DNA of 64,000 bases from Bacteroidota bacterium. Lineage in GTDB: Bacteria > Bacteroidota > Bacteroidia > Chitinophagales > Chitinophagaceae. A program made the translations under genes and the position numbers. The stretch's first letter is position 1. Every line of letters begins with the position of its first letter. Below are positions 38,715 through 48,889 of this stretch, piece by piece. The stretch spans positions 124,001-188,000 of the forward strand of contig VGFP01000003.1 of the NCBI GenBank assembly GCA_016868855.1, in the 5' to 3' direction. The notes under the pieces were generated by a model. That model saw only the letters and a program-made list of their open reading frames with translations, did not search any database and had not been told where the DNA came from.

Positions 38715-40091
38715 ATGAAAAAGATATTAAACATAAATTTATCCTTGCTGACAGCATTGATCGTTTTTTCGTCTTGTGAAAAAATCATCGATCAGCAGCC
38801 TCAAACTGTTTTGAGTGCCGAAACAGCATACACCACTCGTCAGGGAGTTGAGGCAGGTTTGTTGGGCTGCTACAATGCCCTTCAGAGCACTAGCTACTAC
38901 GGACTTGAAATTTGGGCGCTCTCTGATATGTATGCTGGGGTTGTAGCCCACACAGGTACCTTCCCTACTTATGCACAGTTCGCTAACCGGCAAATTCTTC
39001 CTGATAATACAAACGTCACAAACCTTTGGAACGCGATTTACAATGGTATAAATAGAATCAACACGGTAATTCAATCATCGGAATCACTCTCTGACCCTGC
39101 ATTCAACAGAGGACAGATAATTGGTGAGGCGAGATTCCTGAGGTCTCTTATGTATTTTGACTTATTGCGCGCATACGGTGGAGCCAACAATGGTTTCAAC
39201 AAAGGTGGTCGCGGAGTTCCCTTGAGAACAAAAGCAACCCTTTCGCCTACTGACGCAGACCCCAAACCGCTGGATGCTGAAGCGGATGTGTGGAGACAGA
39301 TTGACAGCGATTTGGATTATGCCATTGCCAATTTGAAAGCCACAACCACCGGAAGAGCGACCGTAAATGCTGCAAAGGCATTGAAAGCCCGTGCTGCGTT
39401 GTACAAAGATGATTGGGCAACAGCGGAAACACAAGCCAATGATGTAATCAATGCATTGAAGGGTACTAGTACAGGACTCTCTGCATCTTACGACGCACTC
39501 TGGTCATCTCAAAACACAAGACCAGAGAGTATTTTTGAATTGCAGTATGATATCAACAATACCAACTCCATCGCATTCTACTACTTCCCGACCGGACTGG
39601 GTGGAAGAAATGAAATTGGTTCCAGCACTACACTGAATGCACAACCTGCAACTGACCTCAGAAAAGCAACCAATGTCAAAGTTCTTGGGGGTCTCAACAA
39701 AACTGGTAAATATTCGCGCATCAACGGAACAGACAATGTGATTATCATCCGTCTGGCTGAGATGTACCTGATCCGTGCAGAAGCAAAGGCAAAAAAAGTT
39801 GTTCCTGATTTGGTGGGTGCATTAGCTGACTTGAATGTCATTCGCTCTAGAGCCGGTCTTGCTGCTTCAACTGCTGCTACAGCAGATGATATCTTGAAGC
39901 AACTGTACGAAGACAGGTATTATGAATTTGCTCATGAAGGACATGCATTCTTCGATCTGAAGCGTACCAACAGATTATCAACTGCAATAACAGGATTCTC
40001 TGGTGCCAATACATTCCGTGCATTGTATCCAACTCCACAAAGAGAGATAATCAATAGTGCAGGACTAATAGCACAGGTTACAGGATATTAA
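38715..40091 (+). CDS. SusD/RagB-family nutrient-binding outer membrane lipoprotein
   Basis: Lipobox FSSC; WNAIYNGINRINTVIQ; GEARFLRSLMYFDLLRAYGG; RLAEMYLIRAEAKAK; YEDRYYEFAHEGHAFFDLKR. Confidence 0.97.
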   Translation: MKKILNINLSLLTALIVFSSCEKIIDQQPQTVLSAETAYTTRQGVEAGLLGCYNALQSTSYYGLEIWALSDMYAGVVAHTGTFPTYAQFANRQILPDNTNVTNLWNAIYNGINRINTVIQSSESLSDPAFNRGQIIGEARFLRSLMYFDLLRAYGGANNGFNKGGRGVPLRTKATLSPTDADPKPLDAEADVWRQIDSDLDYAIANLKATTTGRATVNAAKALKARAALYKDDWATAETQANDVINALKGTSTGLSASYDALWSSQNTRPESIFELQYDINNTNSIAFYYFPTGLGGRNEIGSSTTLNAQPATDLRKATNVKVLGGLNKTGKYSRINGTDNVIIIRLAEMYLIRAEAKAKKVVPDLVGALADLNVIRSRAGLAASTAATADDILKQLYEDRYYEFAHEGHAFFDLKRTNRLSTAITGFSGANTFRALYPTPQREIINSAGLIAQVTGY

Positions 40092-40106
40092 TCTGCAACC
40101 AAGTAT

Positions 40107-40139
40107 AAAAAAAGCCGCACTTAGAGTGTGGCTTTTTTT
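40107..40139. terminator. Bidirectional intrinsic terminator between susD and the convergent thioredoxin-like gene
   Basis: AAAAAAAGCCGCAC-TTAGA-GTGTGGCTTTTTTT; A-run and T-run flank the stem. Confidence 0.85.
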
Positions 40140-41262
40140 ATTTCAGTAATTCATGCAATTTTCGTTCAAGTGCTGGTCCCCTTAAATCTGTTGCAATCAC
40201 TTTTCCTTTTGGATCCAGCAAGACATTGAAAGGTATTCCTTCGATGCTATACAAAGGAACGACTTCACTGTCCCAAAACTTTAAATCACTTACGTGACTC
40301 CAATACAATTGATCATCCGCAATGGCCCTGATCCAATCATCTTTTGTTTTGTCCAACGAAACGCCCAAAATCGTAAAATTTCTGTCTTTGAATTGTTGAA
40401 ATGCTGATACAACATTTGGATTCTCCATCCTGCAAGGCTTGCACCAACTTGCCCAAAAATCAACCAATACATATTTTCCTCGCAAAGAGGACAAAGAAAG
40501 TGATTTTCCATCTGGAGTAGACAATGTAAAATCAGGTGCTTGCTTACCAACCAATCCACCTTCTGCAGGAGATGCTATTTCGTTCTGAAAAGCTTCCGCA
40601 ATCTTTTTGATCTTTTGCAGGTCAGGGAAACGCTTTGTAATATTTTTGAGTACAGGTGACATCTGCTCTGCAGATACCAAATTTTTTGAAATGCCAAGTG
40701 CATAAATAGCCAATGCGGGCGCAGAAGTACTATCAGCAAATGAAAGAAGATAAGTCCCTGTTTCGGCAGATTTCTTCCTGAATGATTCTTCCATGAAAAC
40801 CCTGGAACTGTCCATCACACTTCCTTTCATTTCGATTTGAGACTTTAATTGACCCATTTCCTGTAATCGTTTATTGAATGCCAATAAAAGATTTTTAAAT
40901 GTATTGGAGCCTATCGAATTGGTTGAATAACTTCCAGGATTTTCCCCATCCAATTCAAGCTTGATATTTTGTTGGTCACCCACCAAAATGATATAAAACT
41001 CATCGTTTTCGAATCGAATCCTATACAGTACTTCTTGGTTCAAAGCACCACCTTTCAAATTAACTGATTTGGTATCTGCACCAAGTTGGGACGAATCCAT
41101 GGTTGATGGGTTGGCATCCAACTCAATCAAATCAAGATAAATATATTGATAGGGGTTGATATTGGAAAGTTGAATTTGTACATTTAAATTGTTTGATTCC
41201 TGTTTACAGGAAAAAACAACAAGCGTCAACATTGCAATAGAATAAAAAATAATTTTTTTCAT
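40138..41262 (-). CDS. TlpA/ResA-type thioredoxin lipoprotein with N-terminal DUF4369-like domain
   Basis: Lipobox VFSC; GKQAPDFTLSTPDGKSLSLSSLRGKYVLVDFWASWCKPCRMENP (CxxC). Confidence 0.9.
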   Translation of the reverse strand: MKKIIFYSIAMLTLVVFSCKQESNNLNVQIQLSNINPYQYIYLDLIELDANPSTMDSSQLGADTKSVNLKGGALNQEVLYRIRFENDEFYIILVGDQQNIKLELDGENPGSYSTNSIGSNTFKNLLLAFNKRLQEMGQLKSQIEMKGSVMDSSRVFMEESFRKKSAETGTYLLSFADSTSAPALAIYALGISKNLVSAEQMSPVLKNITKRFPDLQKIKKIAEAFQNEIASPAEGGLVGKQAPDFTLSTPDGKSLSLSSLRGKYVLVDFWASWCKPCRMENPNVVSAFQQFKDRNFTILGVSLDKTKDDWIRAIADDQLYWSHVSDLKFWDSEVVPLYSIEGIPFNVLLDPKGKVIATDLRGPALERKLHELLK

Positions 41263-41270
41263 AATATAAT

Positions 41271-42710
41271 TTATTGATGCAGTAATGATTCTAAAATTGA
41301 TGTAACCTGCTTGGGATCGGCTTTCCCCTTTGATTGTTTTTTTACTTCCCCCATGAAAAGTCCTATCAAACCCTTTTTCCCCTTTTTATACTCCGCCACT
41401 TTATCGGGCATGGCTTCCAATACACTTTTTGCCCAAAAGTACAATTGATCGGCATCTGCATCCTGCGCCAAGTCAAGTTCCTGGATCAAGCTCTTGGGTT
41501 TGACAGAAGCATCGGCCATCATTCTTGGTAATATTTTTTGTGCCGCAAGTGAAAAATTGATTATCCCTTCTGAAATCAGTGTCAACAATTCATCAAAATT
41601 GGCAGCAGAAATTTTTACATTTTTCCATTCACCATCTGACTGATTCAACTGTGCCCTCAGTGGCCCTAGCAATAGGTTGGCCAATTGTTTTTTATGTTTG
41701 GTAGACTGTGCAATGATTTCATACAGATCGTACAAATCTTTCTCCTCTGTAAGCTGCTCTGCATCATAGGGTGAGAGCTCGTATACATGGATGAGCTTGC
41801 TGGCAACGACTTCGGGTAATGGAGGAAGTTGATTTTTTAAACCACTGATATATTCCTCAGTAAATAGGAAAGGAGCCAAATCAGGCTCAGGAAAATACCT
41901 GTAATCTTCTGCATCTTCCTTTGTTCGGATCGAAAAGGTAATGCCTGCATCAGCATCATAGCTTCGGGTTTCCTGTAGAATGGTTTCTCCTCTCTCCAAT
42001 ATGTCAGTGAGTCGTTGAATTTCAATTTCTACCGCATGCTTAAGGTGTTTGATGGAATTGAGATTTTTGACTTCCACCCTGGTTCCCAGAGATTGAACTC
42101 CTTGAAGTCGGACCGATATATTGGCATCACACCTGAGGCTACCCTCTTCCATATTGCCGTCACATATTCCAATCCATCTCACCAACTTTCTGATTTCTGT
42201 GAGATAAGCTGCTGCTTCTTCGGCTGAATGCATGTCGGGTTCTGAAACAATCTCAATCAGCGGCATTCCTGCTCTGTTGAAATCGAGAAAGGTCAGTGCA
42301 TCATCCAAATCATGAATGCTTTTACCTGCATCCTCCTCCAAATGAATTCTGGTCAACTTAACCCCCTTTACACCATTGGTGGTAGGTATGTTTATTATAC
42401 CTCCTTTGCAAATAGGTGTGGTATGTTGTGATATTTGATAGCCCTTGGGCAAATCAGCATAGAAATAATTCTTTCTTGCGAAATAATTATATGTTGAAAT
42501 TTCACATTGGCAGACCAGTCCCATTTTGATTGCCAATTCAACAGCTCTTTTGTTCATCCTGGGAAGTGTTCCGGGATGCCCCAGGGTAATGGGACTCACA
42601 TGTGCATTGGGATTTGCATCAAAACGGGTAGCATCCCCAGAAAACAATTTACTGGCAGTATTCAACTGAGCATGTACTTCTAAACCAATGACTGCTTCAT
42701 ACTTATGCAT
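41271..42710 (-). CDS. gatB: Asp-tRNA(Asn)/Glu-tRNA(Gln) amidotransferase subunit B
   Basis: YEAVIGLEVHAQLNTASKLFSGD, YFYADLPKGYQISQ, EDAGKSIHD, SLRCDANISVR; C-terminal YqeY-like domain. Confidence 0.97.
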   Translation of the reverse strand: MHKYEAVIGLEVHAQLNTASKLFSGDATRFDANPNAHVSPITLGHPGTLPRMNKRAVELAIKMGLVCQCEISTYNYFARKNYFYADLPKGYQISQHTTPICKGGIINIPTTNGVKGVKLTRIHLEEDAGKSIHDLDDALTFLDFNRAGMPLIEIVSEPDMHSAEEAAAYLTEIRKLVRWIGICDGNMEEGSLRCDANISVRLQGVQSLGTRVEVKNLNSIKHLKHAVEIEIQRLTDILERGETILQETRSYDADAGITFSIRTKEDAEDYRYFPEPDLAPFLFTEEYISGLKNQLPPLPEVVASKLIHVYELSPYDAEQLTEEKDLYDLYEIIAQSTKHKKQLANLLLGPLRAQLNQSDGEWKNVKISAANFDELLTLISEGIINFSLAAQKILPRMMADASVKPKSLIQELDLAQDADADQLYFWAKSVLEAMPDKVAEYKKGKKGLIGLFMGEVKKQSKGKADPKQVTSILESLLHQ

Positions 42711-45333
42711 GCAAAGCTTTTTTTACAGCATCTATGGCAGACATAAGTGTAGCAGCATCTTGTCCGCCAGCCACCGCCAATGTTTTTTGACCGCCGCCAC
42801 CGCCTTTGATCCATTTGGCGACTTCATTTTTAATCAAGGCATTTGCATCGAGTCTAGATGATTGTTGAAGAGCATCGGCAATTCCCACAGCAACAGCAGG
42901 CTTTCCATCAATGACTGCACCTATTGTCACAAAAGCATGGTCGTTGTAGCATCTTAACTCATTGCATAATTTTTTCAGTGCATCAACAGATGAGACATCT
43001 ACCAGCGTCCCCAGAAACTGAATCTCCTTGATTGACTCAAATTGATGCATCAATTCATTGCTAACATATCCCAATAACTTTGCATCTGCTGCTTCCAGTT
43101 GTCTCTTCAATGAACTCAGTTCATCTGACTGCATTTCCAAAGTCCGGATAAGATCTTTGGGGTGTTTGAGTGATGCTGAGATATGTTTCAACAGTTGTTG
43201 TTGTTCTTTTATGTACTGCTCAGCTGCATTGGAACACACTGCCTCAATCCTTCTCACACCTGCAGCCACACTGGATTCGGAAGTTATCATGCAATATCCA
43301 AGCTCTCCCGTACTGCCTACATGCGTTCCGCCGCATAGTTCGATGGAAAAATTTGGATCAATGGTAACCACCCTAACAGCATCACCATACTTTTCACCGA
43401 ACAAAGCCATCGCCCCTAGCTTCATCGCTTCTTCTTTGGGCATTTCACGAATGACAACAGGAATATTTGCTCTGATCTTTTGATTGACGATTGAAGTCAC
43501 CTGCTCCATCTCCTGTTCGGTCATTTTTGCAAAATGAGAGAAATCAAAACGCATTCCCTGTTCATTTACCAATGATCCTTTTTGAGCAACATGAGATCCG
43601 AGGGTAGCTCTCAGAGCAGCGTGCAATAGATGGGTAAGAGTATGGTGCTTGGTTATTTCTTTTCTGCGATCCATATCTACAGAAGCGGTAACTGATGGTT
43701 GGATTTCTGCCGGCAATGTATCAATGGTGTGGATGATTAAATCATTTTCCTTCTTGGTATTCAGGACTTTGATTTCAGCAGATCCAAATCTGATCATACC
43801 GGTATCGCCTACTTGTCCTCCGCTTTCAGCATAAAAAGGAGTGTTTTCCAATACTGCTTGAAAAGAAGATTGGCCTTTTGCCTCCACCTTTCTGTATTTC
43901 AAAAGGGATGTTTCGCAGGACAATGTTTCATATCCAACAAATGATGTTTTACCATGCAAAGGCTTCGACACTTCAATCCAATCGCCTGTATCTACCGCTG
44001 CGGCTGACTTACTTCGATTTTTCTGCAATTGCATTTCCTGTTCAAATCCGGTTTCATCAACCAGCATGCCTTTTTCCTGTGCAATCAAACGGGTCAAATC
44101 GAAGGGAAATCCATAAGTATCATATAATTCAAATGCCGCTGTGCCTTTGATCAAATTTTCTTTTGATGATGCTTCGATGATATCATCAATTTTTTTGAGT
44201 CCCTTTCCAAGTGTTCTCAAAAAAGTTTCTTCTTCCTCTTTTACAACTTTGCTTACAAAAGACAACTGTGCTTCGAGTTCAGGAAATACGTCTTTGAACT
44301 GAGTGGAGAGTCCAGGCAGCAGTTTAAATAGAATCGGTTCTTTCACATCGAGATAGGAGTAATAATATCTCACAGCCCTTCTCAAAATTCTTCTCACTAC
44401 ATATCCGGCTCCGGTATTGGATGGCAATTGTCCGTCTGCAATCGTAAAAGCAATGGCCCTGATATGATCCGCCAACACCCGGAATGCAACATCCTGTTTG
44501 CTATCGCTTGCGGTATATTTTTTTCCGGATATTTTTTCAGTCTGTTCGATGGTCCCGGAAAATAGATCTGTTTCATAATTCGAATGCTTTCCCTGCAATA
44601 CCCTCACCAATCGCTCCAATCCCATTCCCGTATCTACATGTGTTGCATCCAAGGGTTGAAGGGAGCCGTCCTTCATTCTGTTGTATTGAATGAAGACATT
44701 GTTCCAAATTTCAATTACCTGAGGATGATCTTTGTTCACCAATAGATGACCGGGTAATTTCGCCCTCTCTTCATCTGATCTGCAATCTACGTGTATCTCA
44801 CTGCAGGGTCCGCATGGACCCGTATCGCCCATTTCCCAGAAATTGTCTTTTTTGTTTCCAAAAACGATGTGCTCTTCTGGCAATAGTTTTTTCCATACTC
44901 CCAATGCAATGGTGGATGGCGGAATATTTTCTTTTGCATCTCCTTCAAAGACCGTGGCATATAACCTGGATTTGTCCATTTGAAAAATTTCTGTCAACAG
45001 CTCCCAGCTCCACTCGATTGCTTCTTTCTTGAAATAATCACCAAAACTCCAATTGCCAAGCATTTCAAACATGGTATGGTGGTAGGTGTCAACACCAACT
45101 TCTTCCAGGTCATTGTGTTTTCCACTGACCCTAAGACATTTTTGTGTATCAACGACCCGTTTGTATGGCGCAACCCTGTTGCCCAAAAAATAATCTTTGA
45201 ATTGGTTCATCCCGGCATTGGTAAAAAGCAGGGTTGGATCGTCTTTAAGTACAATCGGTGCAGAGGGTACAATATGATGCCCCTTGCTCACAAAAAAATC
45301 TAAAAATTTCTTTCTAATTTCTGCAGATGTCAT
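42703..45333 (-). CDS. alaS: Alanyl-tRNA synthetase
   Basis: IRKKFLDFFVSKGHHIVPSAPIVLKDDPTLLFTNAGMNQFKDYFLG; ELCGGTHVGSTGELG; C-terminal GGGGGQKTLAVAGG. Confidence 0.97.
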   Translation of the reverse strand: MTSAEIRKKFLDFFVSKGHHIVPSAPIVLKDDPTLLFTNAGMNQFKDYFLGNRVAPYKRVVDTQKCLRVSGKHNDLEEVGVDTYHHTMFEMLGNWSFGDYFKKEAIEWSWELLTEIFQMDKSRLYATVFEGDAKENIPPSTIALGVWKKLLPEEHIVFGNKKDNFWEMGDTGPCGPCSEIHVDCRSDEERAKLPGHLLVNKDHPQVIEIWNNVFIQYNRMKDGSLQPLDATHVDTGMGLERLVRVLQGKHSNYETDLFSGTIEQTEKISGKKYTASDSKQDVAFRVLADHIRAIAFTIADGQLPSNTGAGYVVRRILRRAVRYYYSYLDVKEPILFKLLPGLSTQFKDVFPELEAQLSFVSKVVKEEEETFLRTLGKGLKKIDDIIEASSKENLIKGTAAFELYDTYGFPFDLTRLIAQEKGMLVDETGFEQEMQLQKNRSKSAAAVDTGDWIEVSKPLHGKTSFVGYETLSCETSLLKYRKVEAKGQSSFQAVLENTPFYAESGGQVGDTGMIRFGSAEIKVLNTKKENDLIIHTIDTLPAEIQPSVTASVDMDRRKEITKHHTLTHLLHAALRATLGSHVAQKGSLVNEQGMRFDFSHFAKMTEQEMEQVTSIVNQKIRANIPVVIREMPKEEAMKLGAMALFGEKYGDAVRVVTIDPNFSIELCGGTHVGSTGELGYCMITSESSVAAGVRRIEAVCSNAAEQYIKEQQQLLKHISASLKHPKDLIRTLEMQSDELSSLKRQLEAADAKLLGYVSNELMHQFESIKEIQFLGTLVDVSSVDALKKLCNELRCYNDHAFVTIGAVIDGKPAVAVGIADALQQSSRLDANALIKNEVAKWIKGGGGGQKTLAVAGGQDAATLMSAIDAVKKALHA

Positions 45334-45430
45334 CGCTTAACATGTTGATGTGAAGGGGTCTAGGCACAATAGGCTATATTTGCGTCGGCCCTAGGCAGCA
45401 AAAATACATCATTTCAGAGATGGGCAGCTG

Positions 45431-46402
45431 ATGAAGAAGATCAAATATTACTATAACACGCAGACCCTCAGGTATGAGAAACAGGTCACACCATTGAGGG
45501 TGACCTTGTTGCGAATTTTCGCGTTTATATCAACCGCCATTGTAACGGGTCTGATTGTGGTTGCTGTTGCCTTCAGATTCCTCGATTCACCCAAGGAAAA
45601 AATGATGAAACTGCAGCTGGATAGGTCTGAGTACCTGAATAAAATATACGAAGACAGGTACAGGGAACTGGACGAGAGACTGCGACAACTGGAAAAACGT
45701 GACAATGAGGTTTACAGAACGGTATTTGAAGCCCAACCCCTCCCCGATAGCTTGCGAATCAGGCAACTGGAAAAGAGGAAAGAAATGCAGATCCTGGCTG
45801 GTATGGACAGTGAAGAGCTCACAGAGGGAATTGCCAAAAAACTGAGTGGTATTTACAACAGGATCGTCAGCCAGGAAAAATCATACAAAGAAATAGAGAA
45901 AATGGTCAAAAACAAAGAGCGATTATTGGCCAGTACTCCAGCCATTCAACCATTGAGCAATAAGGACCTAGACAGGGTAAGTTCTGGGTTTGGATACAGG
46001 ATTGATCCATTGTATAAAACCGTTAAATTTCATCCTGGACTTGACTTTACTGCTCCTCAGGGCACCCCTGTGTATGCCACAGCTGATGGTGTTGTGAGGG
46101 TTGCAGGAAATCTTGGCAATGGCTATGGCAATCACATCATCATTGACCATGGATATGCCTACAATACACTGTATGGGCATTTGTTCAGGTTAAAGGCCAA
46201 AAGAGGCCAATCAGTCAAGAGAGGTGAGGTCATTGGATATGTAGGAAATACAGGCAAATCAACGGGTCCACATTTGCATTACGAAGTCATCAAAGGAAAA
46301 AAACACCTAGATCCGATTTATTTCTTTTACAACGATTTAACACCAGAACAATACCAGCAAATCCTCAAACTGGCTGCATCACGCAACCAATCATTCGATT
46401 GA
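45431..46402 (+). CDS. M23-family metallopeptidase (membrane-anchored, LytM domain)
   Basis: N-terminal TM, coiled coil, then GFGYRIDPLYKTVKFHPGLDFTAPQGTPVYATADGVVRVAG...HGYAYNTLYGHL...GKSTGPHLHYEV. Confidence 0.93.
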   Translation: MKKIKYYYNTQTLRYEKQVTPLRVTLLRIFAFISTAIVTGLIVVAVAFRFLDSPKEKMMKLQLDRSEYLNKIYEDRYRELDERLRQLEKRDNEVYRTVFEAQPLPDSLRIRQLEKRKEMQILAGMDSEELTEGIAKKLSGIYNRIVSQEKSYKEIEKMVKNKERLLASTPAIQPLSNKDLDRVSSGFGYRIDPLYKTVKFHPGLDFTAPQGTPVYATADGVVRVAGNLGNGYGNHIIIDHGYAYNTLYGHLFRLKAKRGQSVKRGEVIGYVGNTGKSTGPHLHYEVIKGKKHLDPIYFFYNDLTPEQYQQILKLAASRNQSFD

Positions 46403-46457
46403 TGAATTGTGCAAAACTCCTTCATTAGAAAGTTGAATTTGTATTTAAATTCGTTGC

Positions 46458-46991
46458 ATGCTTCATCAGCTAGACTTATTTGGCGGAGAACCTTTACAGC
46501 ATCCAGAAAAAAAATCCGCGCGAGAGAAAAAAGATAAACCTATCCAGGTATCACCCCCTTCTTCTGCACCCCAGCCACCTGCAAACATAGAAGAAACAAT
46601 TACTGCAGTCGAGGAACCGAAAGAATCCACTTATGTGGATGCAGCGTTTATTCAAGTACCAGATGATGAAGTGCTTTTCAGCAAACTTTACTATCCCATC
46701 AGTGATGTTGCGAAAATGTTCAATGTAAATATTTCACTCATCAGGTTTTGGGAAAAGGAATTTGATATCCTTAAACCAAGGAAAAACAGAAAAGGTGACA
46801 GGCTTTTCAGGCCAGAAGATGTAAAGAATTTAAAGTTGATTTATTTTCTGCTAAAAGAAAAACGCTATACCATTGAGGGCGCAAAGAGTTTTCTCAAAAA
46901 AGGCAAGAAGGTCAACGAACAATTTGAAACAATCGAATTGCTGAAGAATATCAAATCAATGCTGCTAGAATTGAAAGCAGGTCTTTCTTAA
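46458..46991 (+). CDS. MerR-family transcriptional regulator
   Basis: YPISDVAKMFNVNISLIRFWEKEFDILKPRKNRKGDRLFRPEDVKNLKLIYFLLKEKRYTIEGAKSFLK. Confidence 0.9.
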   Translation: MLHQLDLFGGEPLQHPEKKSAREKKDKPIQVSPPSSAPQPPANIEETITAVEEPKESTYVDAAFIQVPDDEVLFSKLYYPISDVAKMFNVNISLIRFWEKEFDILKPRKNRKGDRLFRPEDVKNLKLIYFLLKEKRYTIEGAKSFLKKGKKVNEQFETIELLKNIKSMLLELKAGLS

Positions 46992-47000
46992 ACTGCTGTA

Positions 47001-48071
47001 TCATTTCAATTTACCTGCAATTTTAATCTGAAGTTTTTCCAAGAGTGCCAGGACCTTCAAATTGATATGCTGTTTCACATTGTTGAATTCAGCTATAGAT
47101 ATTGATTCTGTAAAATATTCAACTGTAACAAGGAACGCCTCAAGTTTAACGTCAGACAACAAAACGGTTTTTTCAGTTACTTGAGAAATTGACAATGTTT
47201 CATTGAGCTCATGCATCAATTGATTGATCTGAGCATATGTTGTACCCAAATCCAAATTCAGATTCAGTTCCCCTCTGCGCTTATTTCGGAGTGAAAAATT
47301 ATCAACGATGCTATCAACCATCTGTTTGTTGGGAATAGAAACGTATGTTTTGTCATTGGTTCTGATCCTGGTGCTTCTGAGTCCAATTTTTTCCACTGTT
47401 CCTTGAATTTTCTGCACTTTCAAAAGGTCACCCACCCGAAAAGGACGATCAAAAAATATGATAAAAGATGCGATCAGGTTTTCCAAGCTCTCCTTTGCAG
47501 CAAGTGCAATGGCAGCACCTGCCAGACTGAGTCCAGCCAATATCTTGGTAATATCCTCGTTGAGAACAAACCTGATCATCACCAAGATGCAGATGATCAC
47601 GAGAATGACTTTCAGAAATTCCCTGAAAAAAATGATCAACTGATCGTCGGTTGTATCCTCTGTTGTACTGCCCCTTTTTTCTAGAATGATGGCGAGATAA
47701 TCAATGACCCTCAACAACGTATGAAAAAAGAAGAAAATCAGCATGCCAACTGCCAATCGATCTACCACTACTTCTGAAGTCACTTTAAATATTTTAACAT
47801 GCAGAATAGCCGGGAAACGCAAGCTGCTCATGGAGATATACACAGCAAGAAACAAAATGAAATTTTCAAGGGGGGCCAATACCAAATTGAAAAATTCTTT
47901 TTCATCAATAATTCTTCCCATTCGTTTGAACAAATAAAAAACCAATCTCGTCATGTTTTTACTTGCCCGTTTCTTCAGTATCCACACCAACAAAATGATT
48001 CCGAATACAATCAGATAATTGGAGATGGCATTGTCAAACAATGATCGATGTAACATTTCCTGCATACTCAT
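47001..48071 (-). CDS. MscS-family mechanosensitive ion channel
   Basis: ILAGLSLAGAAIALAAKESLENLIASFIIFFDRPFRVGDLLKVQKIQGTVEKIGLRSTRIRTNDKTYVSIPNKQMVDS. Confidence 0.92.
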   Translation of the reverse strand: MSMQEMLHRSLFDNAISNYLIVFGIILLVWILKKRASKNMTRLVFYLFKRMGRIIDEKEFFNLVLAPLENFILFLAVYISMSSLRFPAILHVKIFKVTSEVVVDRLAVGMLIFFFFHTLLRVIDYLAIILEKRGSTTEDTTDDQLIIFFREFLKVILVIICILVMIRFVLNEDITKILAGLSLAGAAIALAAKESLENLIASFIIFFDRPFRVGDLLKVQKIQGTVEKIGLRSTRIRTNDKTYVSIPNKQMVDSIVDNFSLRNKRRGELNLNLDLGTTYAQINQLMHELNETLSISQVTEKTVLLSDVKLEAFLVTVEYFTESISIAEFNNVKQHINLKVLALLEKLQIKIAGKLK

Positions 48072-48889
48072 TTATTTAATTGATACGCATATATTGATAA
48101 CCCACTCTTATTCAACGCATAAAAGAATGTAGGTGAAAAAAATGTTTGTTGCATTTCAGATGGCAGTCCATCCAATCTCCAATGGATTGAATTTTTTTCT
48201 GTTCGTTTTGTCCATATCTCTTGTGCATCGTTGAATAAGATATCATTTCCCAATGATTGGAATTCTTTGATATTCGATACGTCAATTTTCTCTTTGAATC
48301 CACCATAGTAGTCAAAAACATAGATACCCTGTTCAGCATCCAGCAAATACAAATGACCTTGGTGTTCTATCATTTTCACAGGACTCACTTTTTCAGCAAA
48401 CACCAATCGGAGGTCGGTTGACTCAAATGCTATGGACCCATCCAAGCGGATTTTTTTTATTCTGCTGTTTTGCTCATCAAAGATCCATAATTGATTGTCA
48501 TAACTTGGACAAACAGCATTGACCTGAAACAAACTCAGCTTTCTCAAATCAATACGCTGGACTATTTGCATCAGCCTGTCTAGGATCAGAACAACATTGA
48601 AGTTTTTGAAATACAAATATGTCCTGAGGGTATGCTGGGTATAAATAGCATGAAGCTTTCCATAGCGCCTAACTTCATTGAATACGGACAGAGAGTCGAG
48701 ATTCGCATTGAATTTTTTCAGCTGCCCCCCTGATGTAAGCAGATATATACTCCCTGATTCATCAACCTCAAACAAATCGAATTCACCCTTGATTTGTTTG
48801 ATAAATTGTATGTTCAACAAAGATTCTTTAGATACTGCATCTATAGACCCCATTATACAAAATAGCATACAAATGATAAAACGGATCAT
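48068..48889 (-). CDS. Secreted hypothetical protein, possible beta-propeller
   Basis: Signal peptide (MIRFIICMLFCIMGSIDAVS); repeated YLLTSGGQLKKFNANL / LWIFDEQNSRIKKIRLDGS / LYLLDAEQGIYVFDYYG blade-like units; 4-bp overlaps with both neighbours. Confidence 0.72.
   Translation of the reverse strand: MIRFIICMLFCIMGSIDAVSKESLLNIQFIKQIKGEFDLFEVDESGSIYLLTSGGQLKKFNANLDSLSVFNEVRRYGKLHAIYTQHTLRTYLYFKNFNVVLILDRLMQIVQRIDLRKLSLFQVNAVCPSYDNQLWIFDEQNSRIKKIRLDGSIAFESTDLRLVFAEKVSPVKMIEHQGHLYLLDAEQGIYVFDYYGGFKEKIDVSNIKEFQSLGNDILFNDAQEIWTKRTEKNSIHWRLDGLPSEMQQTFFSPTFFYALNKSGLSIYAYQLNK

Noticed and set aside
45334-45430. Palindromic CCTAGG and near-repeat TAGGC/ATAGGC between alaS and the M23 gene
   Set aside because: Arms are too short to separate from chance in a divergent promoter region.
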